Shown: in pieces, positions 56,321 to 64,000 of the stretch
Position numbering within the stretch: the first letter of the stretch is position 1
Layout: every line of letters starts with the position of its first letter
DNA from: Bacteroidales bacterium
Lineage (GTDB): Bacteria > Bacteroidota > Bacteroidia > Bacteroidales > P3
Reading direction: 5' to 3'
DNA: 64,000 bases
NCBI GenBank assembly: GCA_017449525.1
Contig: JAFTFL010000005.1
Location: 1-64,000 of the forward strand
Notes under the pieces: model-generated
Database searches by the model: none
Told to the model about the DNA's origin: nothing
Seen by the model: the letters and a program-made list of their open reading frames with translations, nothing else
Program-made: the position numbers and the translations under genes

Positions 56321-59104
56321 CTAACGTACAATGACAACACTGCCACGACGCGTTACTATATCCACCGTACCAGGACGGCGATAGGAACTGACGAATGGGT
56401 AGACGCCCTCTGGGCAGGAGTGTCCACGGTAGGTGCCATCCCACTCAAAATTCTGGTCGGTCGAAGAGAAGACCAGACTGCCATCACGCGAATAGATGTA
56501 GATGCTGAAGTATTCAAGATCGTTATGGGTAAAGAGCTTGAACGTGCGGTTAGATGTCTCATCCGGAGTGAACGCGTTGGGGAACCACACTGCGAACAGA
56601 CTGACAGGAACCCAGAAAGAGGTGTCGTTGTAGCACTCCAATGCATTGAAGGTGCGAAGCGAAATTTCAATGGAATCCTGCGACAGGTCGGTGAACAAAT
56701 GTTCCACTTGGCGTTGGTGCACTGGGTTGCCATCGCCGAAATCCCATTCCGAAGAGGTAGAGTTGGGCGACACATCCTTGAAGAGCACTGTCGGTTCCTC
56801 CGAATCGATGAAGTAGGGCGACATTTCGAACTTCGGTATAGGATAGGGGTGAATCCGTATGGATGCCGTGAGTGGCGAAGCGGTGCAACCGTTCGTGCCA
56901 TGTCCCAACATCGTATAGGTGGTGGTTTTCGACGGTGATACTATTATCGTATCGTTGTTCTCTTGGCCTATCAACGATGGGTCATCGGGCATAGCACTCC
57001 AGGTGAACCGCGCCGCATCAATACCATAGACAGTCAACTTTTCCCCTTCGCACATCTGCGTCTTGTTGGCGAATATCTTGGGGTCTACCATCACAATGCC
57101 GATGCTGTCCCACGACTCGCAACCGTATGGACTCGTAATCTTGGCATAGTAACGCACGTTGGCCGCAGGCTGGTCGGTCATAGTCTCACCTGTAACAAAC
57201 GGTGTTGTGCCGAGGTATGAGCGGTACCAAGCCACCTCGGAGTCATTGAGATTAGAAGAGGCCGTGAGTTCGGCGCGGGTGCCGAAACACACCAACGTGT
57301 CGCCTGTCAGCGTAGGAGTAGGGTATTCGCCAACACGGATTTCTTCAAACACACTGTTCTCGCACCATATCTGGTCTGCAATACCGTCGGCATTGGTATC
57401 CTTGAGATAATAATCGCCATTGCGGGTAAGGAGCTGCACATTGACAGTGGTGTCGTAGGTGTAGACGAAGCCTGCGCCCGACACATACGAAGTGTCTACC
57501 CGCCCGTCGGGGTAGTGAACACTCCACCGACGCCAAGAAGATGTGGGCGTAGTGCGGTCGGAAAGAAGTATCTCATCGTGCTTGCAGAGGTTATTACGCG
57601 GTATGCTGATGACAGGGTTCGGTATGCCTAAGGCGCGAACAGGGATCACCTTCTCATTCCAGCACGTTGTGTCGAAAGTCGTGATACGTACACTGACGCA
57701 GTGCGCGCCGCGGCTACCATAAGAATAGGTTGCTCGGGGGCCGATGATGACCGTATCGGGATCGCCAATGGCGCGCGTCGAGCTGTAGTATGCCCATCTT
57801 GTATGCATAGTATCCACCTCATCAAGCGGTGTGTCTGGCTTCAACGAGATACTACGGTCTATCAGACGGACTGCACCATCGCAAGACATGCTGGAGTCCA
57901 CTATAATCGTTGGCTTTCGGTTCTTCACTGTTGTGGTAAGATAGGACTCGAAGGGGATGTTGGGGTTCATGGCTGAAGTCATGCGGCACATGAACTTGTT
58001 CTCGTCCGTAACCGTTCCATCAGCCAGTGTGAAGTGCTCGGCTTCGACATCGAGAATCGAGTCGTTGGCTCCGTCGATGAGGTCGTAGTTGCGCATATCG
58101 TCCGTCGCAGACGAACCGATACGGCTCTTGTACCATTTATAAGCCATCAGACCTTTGGGAGCAGCAATGGTGGAGACGCGTGTCTGCAGACCAGCTGCAC
58201 AACCACCTGCGTCCAACTCAAAGGGAGCGCATTCACCAGCGATGTAGCAATAGCCATAATGTGCGGACATTGAGCAATCGCCTGCTGCAATTTTAATGCG
58301 AAGTTTGTGGTAAAGATAGTTATACACATTTACAACCACCTTGTTCCACGGCAAGTAGATATTGGCACCATACGTAGCACCCTGGTCATGCACACCCGAA
58401 CTTCCCACGAAGAAAGGCGACACATCCGCACCAGATCCTGCAGGCGTAGCACGCGTGTAGCACAACGTGTCGCCACCGATACGTTGCCACACAGGGCTGG
58501 TGGCTGTCCCTATGTTTTCCTCTATCTGAATCACGAACTCGGGATTGTCTTTTGTAGGATGCTGTCCATTTTGCAGCGAGAGGGCATACCAAATGGTCAA
58601 CAACGCATTGTCCTTACTCACTGTAAACTCATAAGTCAACATCTCAGCCTCGTGGGTTCCGCCGCAGTGATTACCCAAGCGGATGGAGCTGGTAAAAGAC
58701 GAATCTGGCGGCAAATAGGAAAGCCGATTGTAGGTCAACCCATCCATTCCCGCACCCTTGATGACAAAGCGTCGCATTTGGTCAGGGGTTCCGTTGATGT
58801 CGGCCGATACACCACCCGAAGGCGACGAACAGGAGGAACCGGACGACTGCGTAGCGAGGTCAGCAGCAGCTATGGGGTTGTCGAAGTCATAGGTCATACC
58901 GAGAACGCTACACGTGCTCTCACGAGCATCCTTACTGCCTGTGTAGCCAGTCCAGCGCGTGCTTTGTGCGCCACCCGTACTGGTAAAATTCACAGGGTTT
59001 TTGAGGCCACGGCACGCCTCCTGCGACATTGCCGTGAGCGACGTTGCCAGCATGAATGTTGCCAGCACAACCCTCATCGAAGAGAATCTGAATATGCTTA
59101 CCAT
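56321..59104 (-). CDS. Large surface protein with type B T9SS sorting domain (second of tandem pair)
   Basis: 927 residues with a signal peptide (MVSIFRFSSMRVVLATFMLA). It carries several Ig/PKD-like domains; one ends EPTVLFKDVSPNSTSSEWDF GDGNPVHQRQVEHLF (~800-835), a clear PKD motif. The C-terminal ~85 residues are a gliding-motility type CHU_C / type B sorting domain: FAVWFPNAFTPDETSNRTFK and WDGTYRGHSCPEGVYPFVSS. It is a paralogue of the gene 11 bp upstream. Likely an exported adhesin-like surface protein. Confidence 0.88.
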   Translation of the reverse strand: MVSIFRFSSMRVVLATFMLATSLTAMSQEACRGLKNPVNFTSTGGAQSTRWTGYTGSKDARESTCSVLGMTYDFDNPIAAADLATQSSGSSCSSPSGGVSADINGTPDQMRRFVIKGAGMDGLTYNRLSYLPPDSSFTSSIRLGNHCGGTHEAEMLTYEFTVSKDNALLTIWYALSLQNGQHPTKDNPEFVIQIEENIGTATSPVWQRIGGDTLCYTRATPAGSGADVSPFFVGSSGVHDQGATYGANIYLPWNKVVVNVYNYLYHKLRIKIAAGDCSMSAHYGYCYIAGECAPFELDAGGCAAGLQTRVSTIAAPKGLMAYKWYKSRIGSSATDDMRNYDLIDGANDSILDVEAEHFTLADGTVTDENKFMCRMTSAMNPNIPFESYLTTTVKNRKPTIIVDSSMSCDGAVRLIDRSISLKPDTPLDEVDTMHTRWAYYSSTRAIGDPDTVIIGPRATYSYGSRGAHCVSVRITTFDTTCWNEKVIPVRALGIPNPVISIPRNNLCKHDEILLSDRTTPTSSWRRWSVHYPDGRVDTSYVSGAGFVYTYDTTVNVQLLTRNGDYYLKDTNADGIADQIWCENSVFEEIRVGEYPTPTLTGDTLVCFGTRAELTASSNLNDSEVAWYRSYLGTTPFVTGETMTDQPAANVRYYAKITSPYGCESWDSIGIVMVDPKIFANKTQMCEGEKLTVYGIDAARFTWSAMPDDPSLIGQENNDTIIVSPSKTTTYTMLGHGTNGCTASPLTASIRIHPYPIPKFEMSPYFIDSEEPTVLFKDVSPNSTSSEWDFGDGNPVHQRQVEHLFTDLSQDSIEISLRTFNALECYNDTSFWVPVSLFAVWFPNAFTPDETSNRTFKLFTHNDLEYFSIYIYSRDGSLVFSSTDQNFEWDGTYRGHSCPEGVYPFVSSYRRPGTVDIVTRRGSVVIVR

Positions 59105-59115
59105 TGCTGTCTGTT

Positions 59116-61866
59116 TTACTTAAGGAGTGTAATAGTACCTTTCTTGCGCATCAGTCGTTCAACGCCCTCGCGACGGTAGTTCGCAATGTACACATAACTA
59201 CCCTGTGGGCATTCGTGTCCATTGGAGGTACCGTCCCATCCCTCTTCTACGTCATTGGTATGGAATAGTTGATTTCCGGCGCGGTCGAACACATAAAGCT
59301 CGTAGTCCACCAGGGTATTAGCCGTATGAACCTTGAAGATATTGTTGGTCTCCAACCGCGGAGTGAACGCATTCGGGAACCATACGGTGAAGATGCCAAC
59401 GGGCAAGTAGAATGAAGTGTCCTCATAACACCCCAGTGCATTGAACGAGCGCATCTTTATCAGTATGGAATCCTGGCTAAGGTCGGTGAAGTTGTGTACC
59501 ACCGATCGTATAGAAGAACGCTGTCCGTTGCCGAAATCCCATTCCGTAGCTGTGGCATTTTCCGACACATCGGTGAAGAGCACAGCGGGATTTTCCGAGT
59601 CGATGTAACCCGGAGTGAGTTGAACACCAAGCACCGGGTAGGGGTACACTGTGATACGTTGGCTCAGTGGGGTAGCACCGCAGCCGTTGGTACCGCGTCC
59701 CACTACATAGTAGGTAGTAGAGTGCTCCGGGTAGACCACGATGGTATCCTTATGTTCTTGTCCTATGAAGCTAATGTCGTCATCTGGGTCGGCGGTCCAA
59801 TCGTACGTTGCCGCCTTTCCTGCCCAAAGCATCACCGAGTCGCCGTAGCAAATCTTATCGACATTGCAAGCAATGGATGGACGCACCAAATACAGACGCA
59901 CGCTATCCCACGTCTCGCAGCCGAACCTACTGGTGGCCTTCACATAGTAGGACTTGTCTCTATTGAGCGTAGTCTCAAGGCTACTGGAATTCTGCAGAAA
60001 TGGAGTAGAGCCATGAGGCACCTCAAACCAGTCGAAGGAGCAACCATTCAAGTCGGCCGACACTGTGATAGCCGAGCGGTCACCGTTGCACACCACCGTA
60101 TCGCCTCTAACGGTCAACACAGGATAGTCTTCCACAAGCACCACCGTGTCGAGCGTCGAGTTGCAGAACACCTGGTCAGCCAAACCGTCCCCGTTGGTGT
60201 CGCGCAATGCGTGCACTGCCGAGTGGGTCAGCAATGTGATGTGCGTCGTCTCAGGAAACACCCAGCGGAAGGCCGTACCAGCCTGTTCAAAAGTGGTGTC
60301 CATCTGCGTGTTTCTGATGTGCCAACGGTGATAGGTAGCACGCTCCGTGCGGTCGCTTACCACAATGGTATCGTTGGCGCAGAGGTCTATCTCTCCCAAT
60401 CCTATGCGTGGCACTGGTGGTGCCAAAGAACGGATGGGGATGAGTTTCTCATTGAAGCATGTAGCATCGTGTGCAAAGGTACAGAGCTTCACGCTGTGCG
60501 CACCAGAATTCTGAAAGGTGAAACGCACCGAGCCACCATACAGTGTATCGAGGGGCTGACCTACTGCACGTGCATTGTCATAGAAGACCCATCGGCTGGC
60601 ATTCGTATCCACCTCGTCCAGCGGGGTATCGGTAAATCTGGTAACACTGCGGTCATGCAGCCAGATAGAACCGTCGCAATAGAGCAGCGAGTCGCACATA
60701 AGCGTTGGCTTTTTGTTGCCGACCGTTGCTATCAGAGATGAGGAGACTGGCTTGGAGGGGTCCATGTAGGAGATCATCTCGCACATGAATGTTTGCTCAG
60801 TCAGTGTATCGCGTCGACCCGTAGCATTGTCGGTGAGGATAAAGTCGGCGAAGTCCACTGCCAACTGTCTTGACGACTCGCGGTCCAAACGCGTGTAATT
60901 CCTTTTGTCTTCCGACGTGGTCGGTCCAATATTGCTCTTGAACCAGCGGTACTCAGCCATACCTTCCGAAGCAGTAACGGTAGCCACCTCTGTGTTTTCA
61001 CCTGCTGCACATCCACGAGGTTCCAAGAACACTGGACCGCAACGTCCCGAGATATAGGCGTACGAACCGTGGAACTGCGCACTGCAGTCTGCAATGTATA
61101 TCTCAATACGAACCTTCCTGTACAAGTAGTTGTATAGGTTTACACTCACTCTGGTCCACGGCTTGTAGACGAACTTGCAGTTTCCCGACGTGTAGCCAGA
61201 CCACCCTTCGGGCAAGTTGTCCAAACCGTCCGGTGCCTGAACAATGTAAAATAGACTGTCCGAGATAGGCACCTCGGCCCATGTGTCGGTGCGGCGGTCT
61301 GTCTGCTCGCACACGCGGATGATAAACTCTGGATTACCCGTAGCCCCGTGGGTAGGAGCTTCCATCACACAAGCATAGTCTATCACAACCAACGCATTAT
61401 TGGCGTCTACTTCCATCTCATAGTACAAAGCCTCTGCGCTCTGGCCACTCGTGGAGTACATATCGCCCACGCGAATCACACTGGTAACGGTCGAGTCGTC
61501 GGGCATTCGGTTCAACGCACCGCCTGTATTGGCATCTCCTCCACGTTGGGTAATGATATTAAAGCGGTTGTGATTATTATCTGGAGCACTACCCTGTCCA
61601 CAATTGTTTCCCGAGCCTGTAGTGATGGCAGTAGCCATTTCCGACGATGATATCGCAGTAGAACTGGCCGCCGTATTATAGATATTGAACGTCCTGTGCT
61701 GGGCGTCCCAGCCGCTAATACCTGAGGGGCGGATACCTATCAGACCTTTCCACTTGTTGAAATTCTGCGGATTCTTCAATCCGTCGCAACCTTGTGCCTG
61801 CACCCCCTGCACAGCCAACACTGCAAGCAGGGCAACAACAATTCGCTTAAACACTTGTACCTTCAT
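59116..61866 (-). CDS. Large surface protein with type B T9SS sorting domain (first of tandem pair)
   Basis: 916 residues with a signal peptide (MKVQVFKRIVVALLAVLAVQ). Layout parallels its downstream neighbour: a lectin-like N-terminal region (GCDGLKNPQNFNKWKGL), Ig-like domains with SCDG/CNE-type strands, a PKD domain (VLFTDVSENATATEWDFGNG), and the type B terminus (FTVWFPNAFTPRLETNNIFK, YEGWDGTSNGHECPQGSYVY region). The last residues (RLMRKKGTITLLK) match the family's basic end. The two genes arose by duplication. A palindrome in an AT-rich region lies 70 bp upstream. Confidence 0.88.
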   Translation of the reverse strand: MKVQVFKRIVVALLAVLAVQGVQAQGCDGLKNPQNFNKWKGLIGIRPSGISGWDAQHRTFNIYNTAASSTAISSSEMATAITTGSGNNCGQGSAPDNNHNRFNIITQRGGDANTGGALNRMPDDSTVTSVIRVGDMYSTSGQSAEALYYEMEVDANNALVVIDYACVMEAPTHGATGNPEFIIRVCEQTDRRTDTWAEVPISDSLFYIVQAPDGLDNLPEGWSGYTSGNCKFVYKPWTRVSVNLYNYLYRKVRIEIYIADCSAQFHGSYAYISGRCGPVFLEPRGCAAGENTEVATVTASEGMAEYRWFKSNIGPTTSEDKRNYTRLDRESSRQLAVDFADFILTDNATGRRDTLTEQTFMCEMISYMDPSKPVSSSLIATVGNKKPTLMCDSLLYCDGSIWLHDRSVTRFTDTPLDEVDTNASRWVFYDNARAVGQPLDTLYGGSVRFTFQNSGAHSVKLCTFAHDATCFNEKLIPIRSLAPPVPRIGLGEIDLCANDTIVVSDRTERATYHRWHIRNTQMDTTFEQAGTAFRWVFPETTHITLLTHSAVHALRDTNGDGLADQVFCNSTLDTVVLVEDYPVLTVRGDTVVCNGDRSAITVSADLNGCSFDWFEVPHGSTPFLQNSSSLETTLNRDKSYYVKATSRFGCETWDSVRLYLVRPSIACNVDKICYGDSVMLWAGKAATYDWTADPDDDISFIGQEHKDTIVVYPEHSTTYYVVGRGTNGCGATPLSQRITVYPYPVLGVQLTPGYIDSENPAVLFTDVSENATATEWDFGNGQRSSIRSVVHNFTDLSQDSILIKMRSFNALGCYEDTSFYLPVGIFTVWFPNAFTPRLETNNIFKVHTANTLVDYELYVFDRAGNQLFHTNDVEEGWDGTSNGHECPQGSYVYIANYRREGVERLMRKKGTITLLK

Positions 61867-61937
61867 ATTTGTCTTCTGTTCTATTCGTTTCTCTGTCCTT
61901 TGTCTATCATTTCTCTCAGTGTGGTATATATAATAAT

Positions 61938-61951
61938 GTACGCGCGCGTAC
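61938..61951. repeat. 14-bp palindrome GTACGCGCGCGTAC in AT-rich flanks
   Basis: Perfect palindrome 72-85 bp upstream of the surface-protein operon, flanked by TATATATAATAAT and TATATATATA. It is a candidate operator or unusual DNA structure. The rest of 61867-62221 holds no gene but carries the rpsA terminator. Confidence 0.5.
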
Positions 61952-62109
61952 TATATATATACTCCTCCGCGAGTTGTCTTATAGACGCAGAAACACCCCT
62001 TTTTGTTGCACCGCAGTACAGAATTATTTATTAAATAGTATTAAAAGACGCTTATTGCAGGAGGACACGCACGCTATCCATGCATTCAGACCATCTGCAT
62101 CAACATGTA

Positions 62110-62144
62110 AGAAAGGGTGCGTGTCGGCGACACACACCCTTTCC
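62110..62144 (-). terminator. Terminator of rpsA
   Basis: Arms GAAAGGGTGCGTGTCG and CGACACACACCCTTTC (one mismatch), short loop, then CTTAC on the minus strand. It lies about 80 bp after the rpsA stop. The U-tract is weak. Confidence 0.6.
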
Positions 62145-62221
62145 GTATCATTCAGTCCCTACTGTACACCTGCTCACGGCTATCGTGGCAGCAGTCTACG
62201 GACTGCTATGCTTAGCGCAAG

Positions 62222-64000
62222 TTACTCCTGCGTTGCAGGCTCTTCGCTGCCAGCCTGCTTGTCAAGTTCCTCTTTCAAGTTGGCCAGAACGTCAAGATCT
62301 CCAAGCGTAGTCTTCTCAAGCGTTTCGCTCATGCGCTTTACAGTCTTGGCCGTATTTCTTTCTTTCTTGGCTCCCTCATCGCTGCGGCTACCGCCGGCGT
62401 TGATGTCCTTAAAGATAAGTGTATGCGAAACGAGGATGCGCTTGCTCTCTTTCGAGAACTCGATTACCTTGAAGTCAAGGGTATCGCCCACCTTCACCTT
62501 GCTCTTATCCTCTTTCTCGAGGTGGCGTGTCGGAGCGAAAGCCTCCACATCATAGGGCAGAGCCACTGTGGCGCCCTTCTCATTGATGGAGGTTATCGTA
62601 CCCTGATGCACTGAGCCTACGAAGAACAGTCCTTCATACACATCCCACGGGTTCTCCTCAAGCTGCTTGTGTCCCAAACTGAGGCGACGGTTTTCTGCAT
62701 CCACTTCCAGCACGACAACGTCGATCTTGTCGCCAATTTTCGTAAACTCGGCGGGGTGCTTAATCTTCTTGCTCCAGCTGAGGTCGCTAATGTGGATAAG
62801 GCCATCCACACCTTCCTCCAACTCTACGAAGATGCCAAAGTTGGTGAAGTTACGCACGGTGGCGCTGTGCTTGCTGCCCACTGGGTATCGCTCGGCAATA
62901 GAGAGCCATGGGTCGGGCATCAGTTGTTTGATGCCGAGGCTCATCTTCCGGTCTTCGCGGTTGAGATTGAGCACGACTGCTTCCACTTCTTCGCCGACCT
63001 TCAGGAAGTCCTGTGCGCTACGCAGATGCTGACTCCAACTCATCTCCGACACGTGAATCAAACCTTCAACGCCGGGCACTACCTCTACGAATGCACCGTA
63101 GTCGGCTATCACAACCACTTTACCCTTAATGTGGTCGCCCTCCTTGAGGTTGGGGTCAAGTGCATCCCACGGATGCGGTGTAAGCTGCTTCAGTCCGAGG
63201 GCAATACGACGGCGTGCCTCGTCGAAGTCAAGAATAACGACATTGATTTTGTCGTCAAGGTGAACCACCTCTTCTGGGTGCGAAACGCGGCCCCAGCTCA
63301 GGTCGGTGATGTGAATCAAACCGTCCACACCGCCGAGGTCAACGAATACTCCGTAAGGAGTGATGTTCTTCACCACACCCTCAAGTACTTGACCCTTCTC
63401 GAGATGCGAGATAATTTCAGCCTTCTGAGCTTCAATTTCATCCTCAATCAGTGCCTTGTGCGACACCACGACGTTCTTATACTCGTGGTTAATCTTCACA
63501 ACCTTGAACTCCATGTTCTTGTCGACAAACACGTCGTAGTCGCGGATGGGCTTCACATCGATTTGAGAACCGGGGAGGAAGGCCTCAATGTTGTCGAACA
63601 CCGTTACAATGAGACCACCCTTGGTGCGGCTCTTCACATAGCCAGTGATGATTTCTTGTTTTTCGTATGCCTCGTTGACGCGCTCCCACGACTTCAGTAT
63701 GCGAGCCTTCTTGTGAGAGAGCAGCAGCTGACCGTTGGCGTCTTCTTGACTTTCCACGTACACCTCTATCTTGTCGCCCACCTTAAAGTCGGGGTTGTAG
63801 CGGAGCTCGGACGAAGGAATGATGCCGTCCGACTTGAATCCGATGTTCACCACTGCTTCGCGGTCGGAGAGAGAGACGATCGTACCCTCTATAACCTCTT
63901 GTTCGGTGAACTGGTTGAACGTTTTCTCATAGGCCTCATGCGCCTGTGATTGGTCGTTCTCTTTGATGTCTTTTGCCTTTTTGTCCTCTATGGCATCCCA
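62222..64000 (-). CDS. rpsA: Ribosomal protein bS1, partial at window edge
   Basis: The frame stays open to the last base of the window, so the N-terminus is outside. Six S1 (OB-fold) repeats are visible: one starting EVIEGTIVSLSDREAVVNIG, one GYVKSRTKGGLIVTVFDNIE, then QVLEGVVKNITPYGVFVDLG, IKGKVVVIADYGAFVEVVPG, ATVRNFTNFGIFVELEEGVD and GTITSINEKGATVALPYDVE. Repeats 3-5 each end with GLIH[IV][ST][DE][LM]SW. Number and order of repeats identify S1 of the small subunit. An acidic/Lys C-terminal tail is present. Confidence 0.95.
   Translation of the reverse strand, partial: WDAIEDKKAKDIKENDQSQAHEAYEKTFNQFTEQEVIEGTIVSLSDREAVVNIGFKSDGIIPSSELRYNPDFKVGDKIEVYVESQEDANGQLLLSHKKARILKSWERVNEAYEKQEIITGYVKSRTKGGLIVTVFDNIEAFLPGSQIDVKPIRDYDVFVDKNMEFKVVKINHEYKNVVVSHKALIEDEIEAQKAEIISHLEKGQVLEGVVKNITPYGVFVDLGGVDGLIHITDLSWGRVSHPEEVVHLDDKINVVILDFDEARRRIALGLKQLTPHPWDALDPNLKEGDHIKGKVVVIADYGAFVEVVPGVEGLIHVSEMSWSQHLRSAQDFLKVGEEVEAVVLNLNREDRKMSLGIKQLMPDPWLSIAERYPVGSKHSATVRNFTNFGIFVELEEGVDGLIHISDLSWSKKIKHPAEFTKIGDKIDVVVLEVDAENRRLSLGHKQLEENPWDVYEGLFFVGSVHQGTITSINEKGATVALPYDVEAFAPTRHLEKEDKSKVKVGDTLDFKVIEFSKESKRILVSHTLIFKDINAGGSRSDEGAKKERNTAKTVKRMSETLEKTTLGDLDVLANLKEELDKQAGSEEPATQE

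Noticed and set aside
55803-56334. Overlapping protein genes in three frames across the 44-bp repeats
   Set aside because: The frames stay open only because the plus strand is pyrimidine-rich and 44 is not a multiple of 3; the products are low-complexity repeats without starts or context.

Overview
The window looks like a chromosomal segment of a Bacteroidales bacterium, most like Prevotella or a close relative. The signs are type IX secretion sorting domains (type A on a gingipain-like protease, type B on two very large surface proteins), Bacteroidetes-restricted families (DUF4270, DUF4271, DUF3078, DUF6261, a stand-alone GT5 synthase), TAnnTTTG -7 promoter boxes, and the methylmalonyl-CoA mutase / PFOR metabolism of gut Bacteroidales. 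I saw no rRNA, tRNA, transposase, integrase or CRISPR array.

Layout. 1-437 is the end of a WG-repeat gene; 490-4155 is the pyruvate:ferredoxin oxidoreductase gene nifJ. 4156-19600 is an AT-richer accessory island dominated by defence-type genes: a PD-(D/E)XK nuclease with a beta-class methyltransferase, a HindV-like restriction-modification pair, two small membrane coiled-coil proteins, a DarT/DarG-like ADP-ribosylation module with a membrane-anchored toxin, DUF4160/DUF2442, a single-chain GmrSD-type protein and a lipoprotein/NERD pair. The island is punctuated by four decayed extra copies of the 3' end of nifJ (stops at 10201, 16911, 17029, 18679). Three of the five nifJ ends (real gene, 17029 and 18679) are followed by the same 32-nt hairpin, and two of those hairpins are followed by an identical 31-nt spacer to the next start codon. 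The tails carry in-frame ~48-bp inserts that share a consensus, and one tail is fused to the start of a DUF6261 gene. I read this as repeated capture of cassettes at the nifJ 3' end; it is the most unusual structure in the window.

19619-23823 returns to core metabolism (kbl, an HdeD-like membrane protein, methylmalonyl-CoA mutase large subunit). 23984-26701 holds a FISUMP-like surface/outer-membrane protein, the remnant of a paralogue, and an unknown protein. 26889-30362 encodes an archaeal-type GatDE Glu-tRNA(Gln) amidotransferase, followed by a LysE exporter, yceD-rpmF and aspS.

34826-40555 runs from a C25 (gingipain-family) protease through DUF4271, a HemD-like protein, rnpA and yidD in tight succession. 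40638-49210 is housekeeping (glmS, tcdA, an aminotransferase, DUF1573, SAM hydroxide adenosyltransferase, DUF3078, recX). 49760-55866 carries a GT5-type synthase, a DUF4270 lipoprotein, a MORN/YwqK-like protein, maf and recQ. A regular 44-bp tandem repeat lies just upstream of recQ. The window ends with two tandem paralogous type IX surface proteins and most of rpsA, cut by the window edge.
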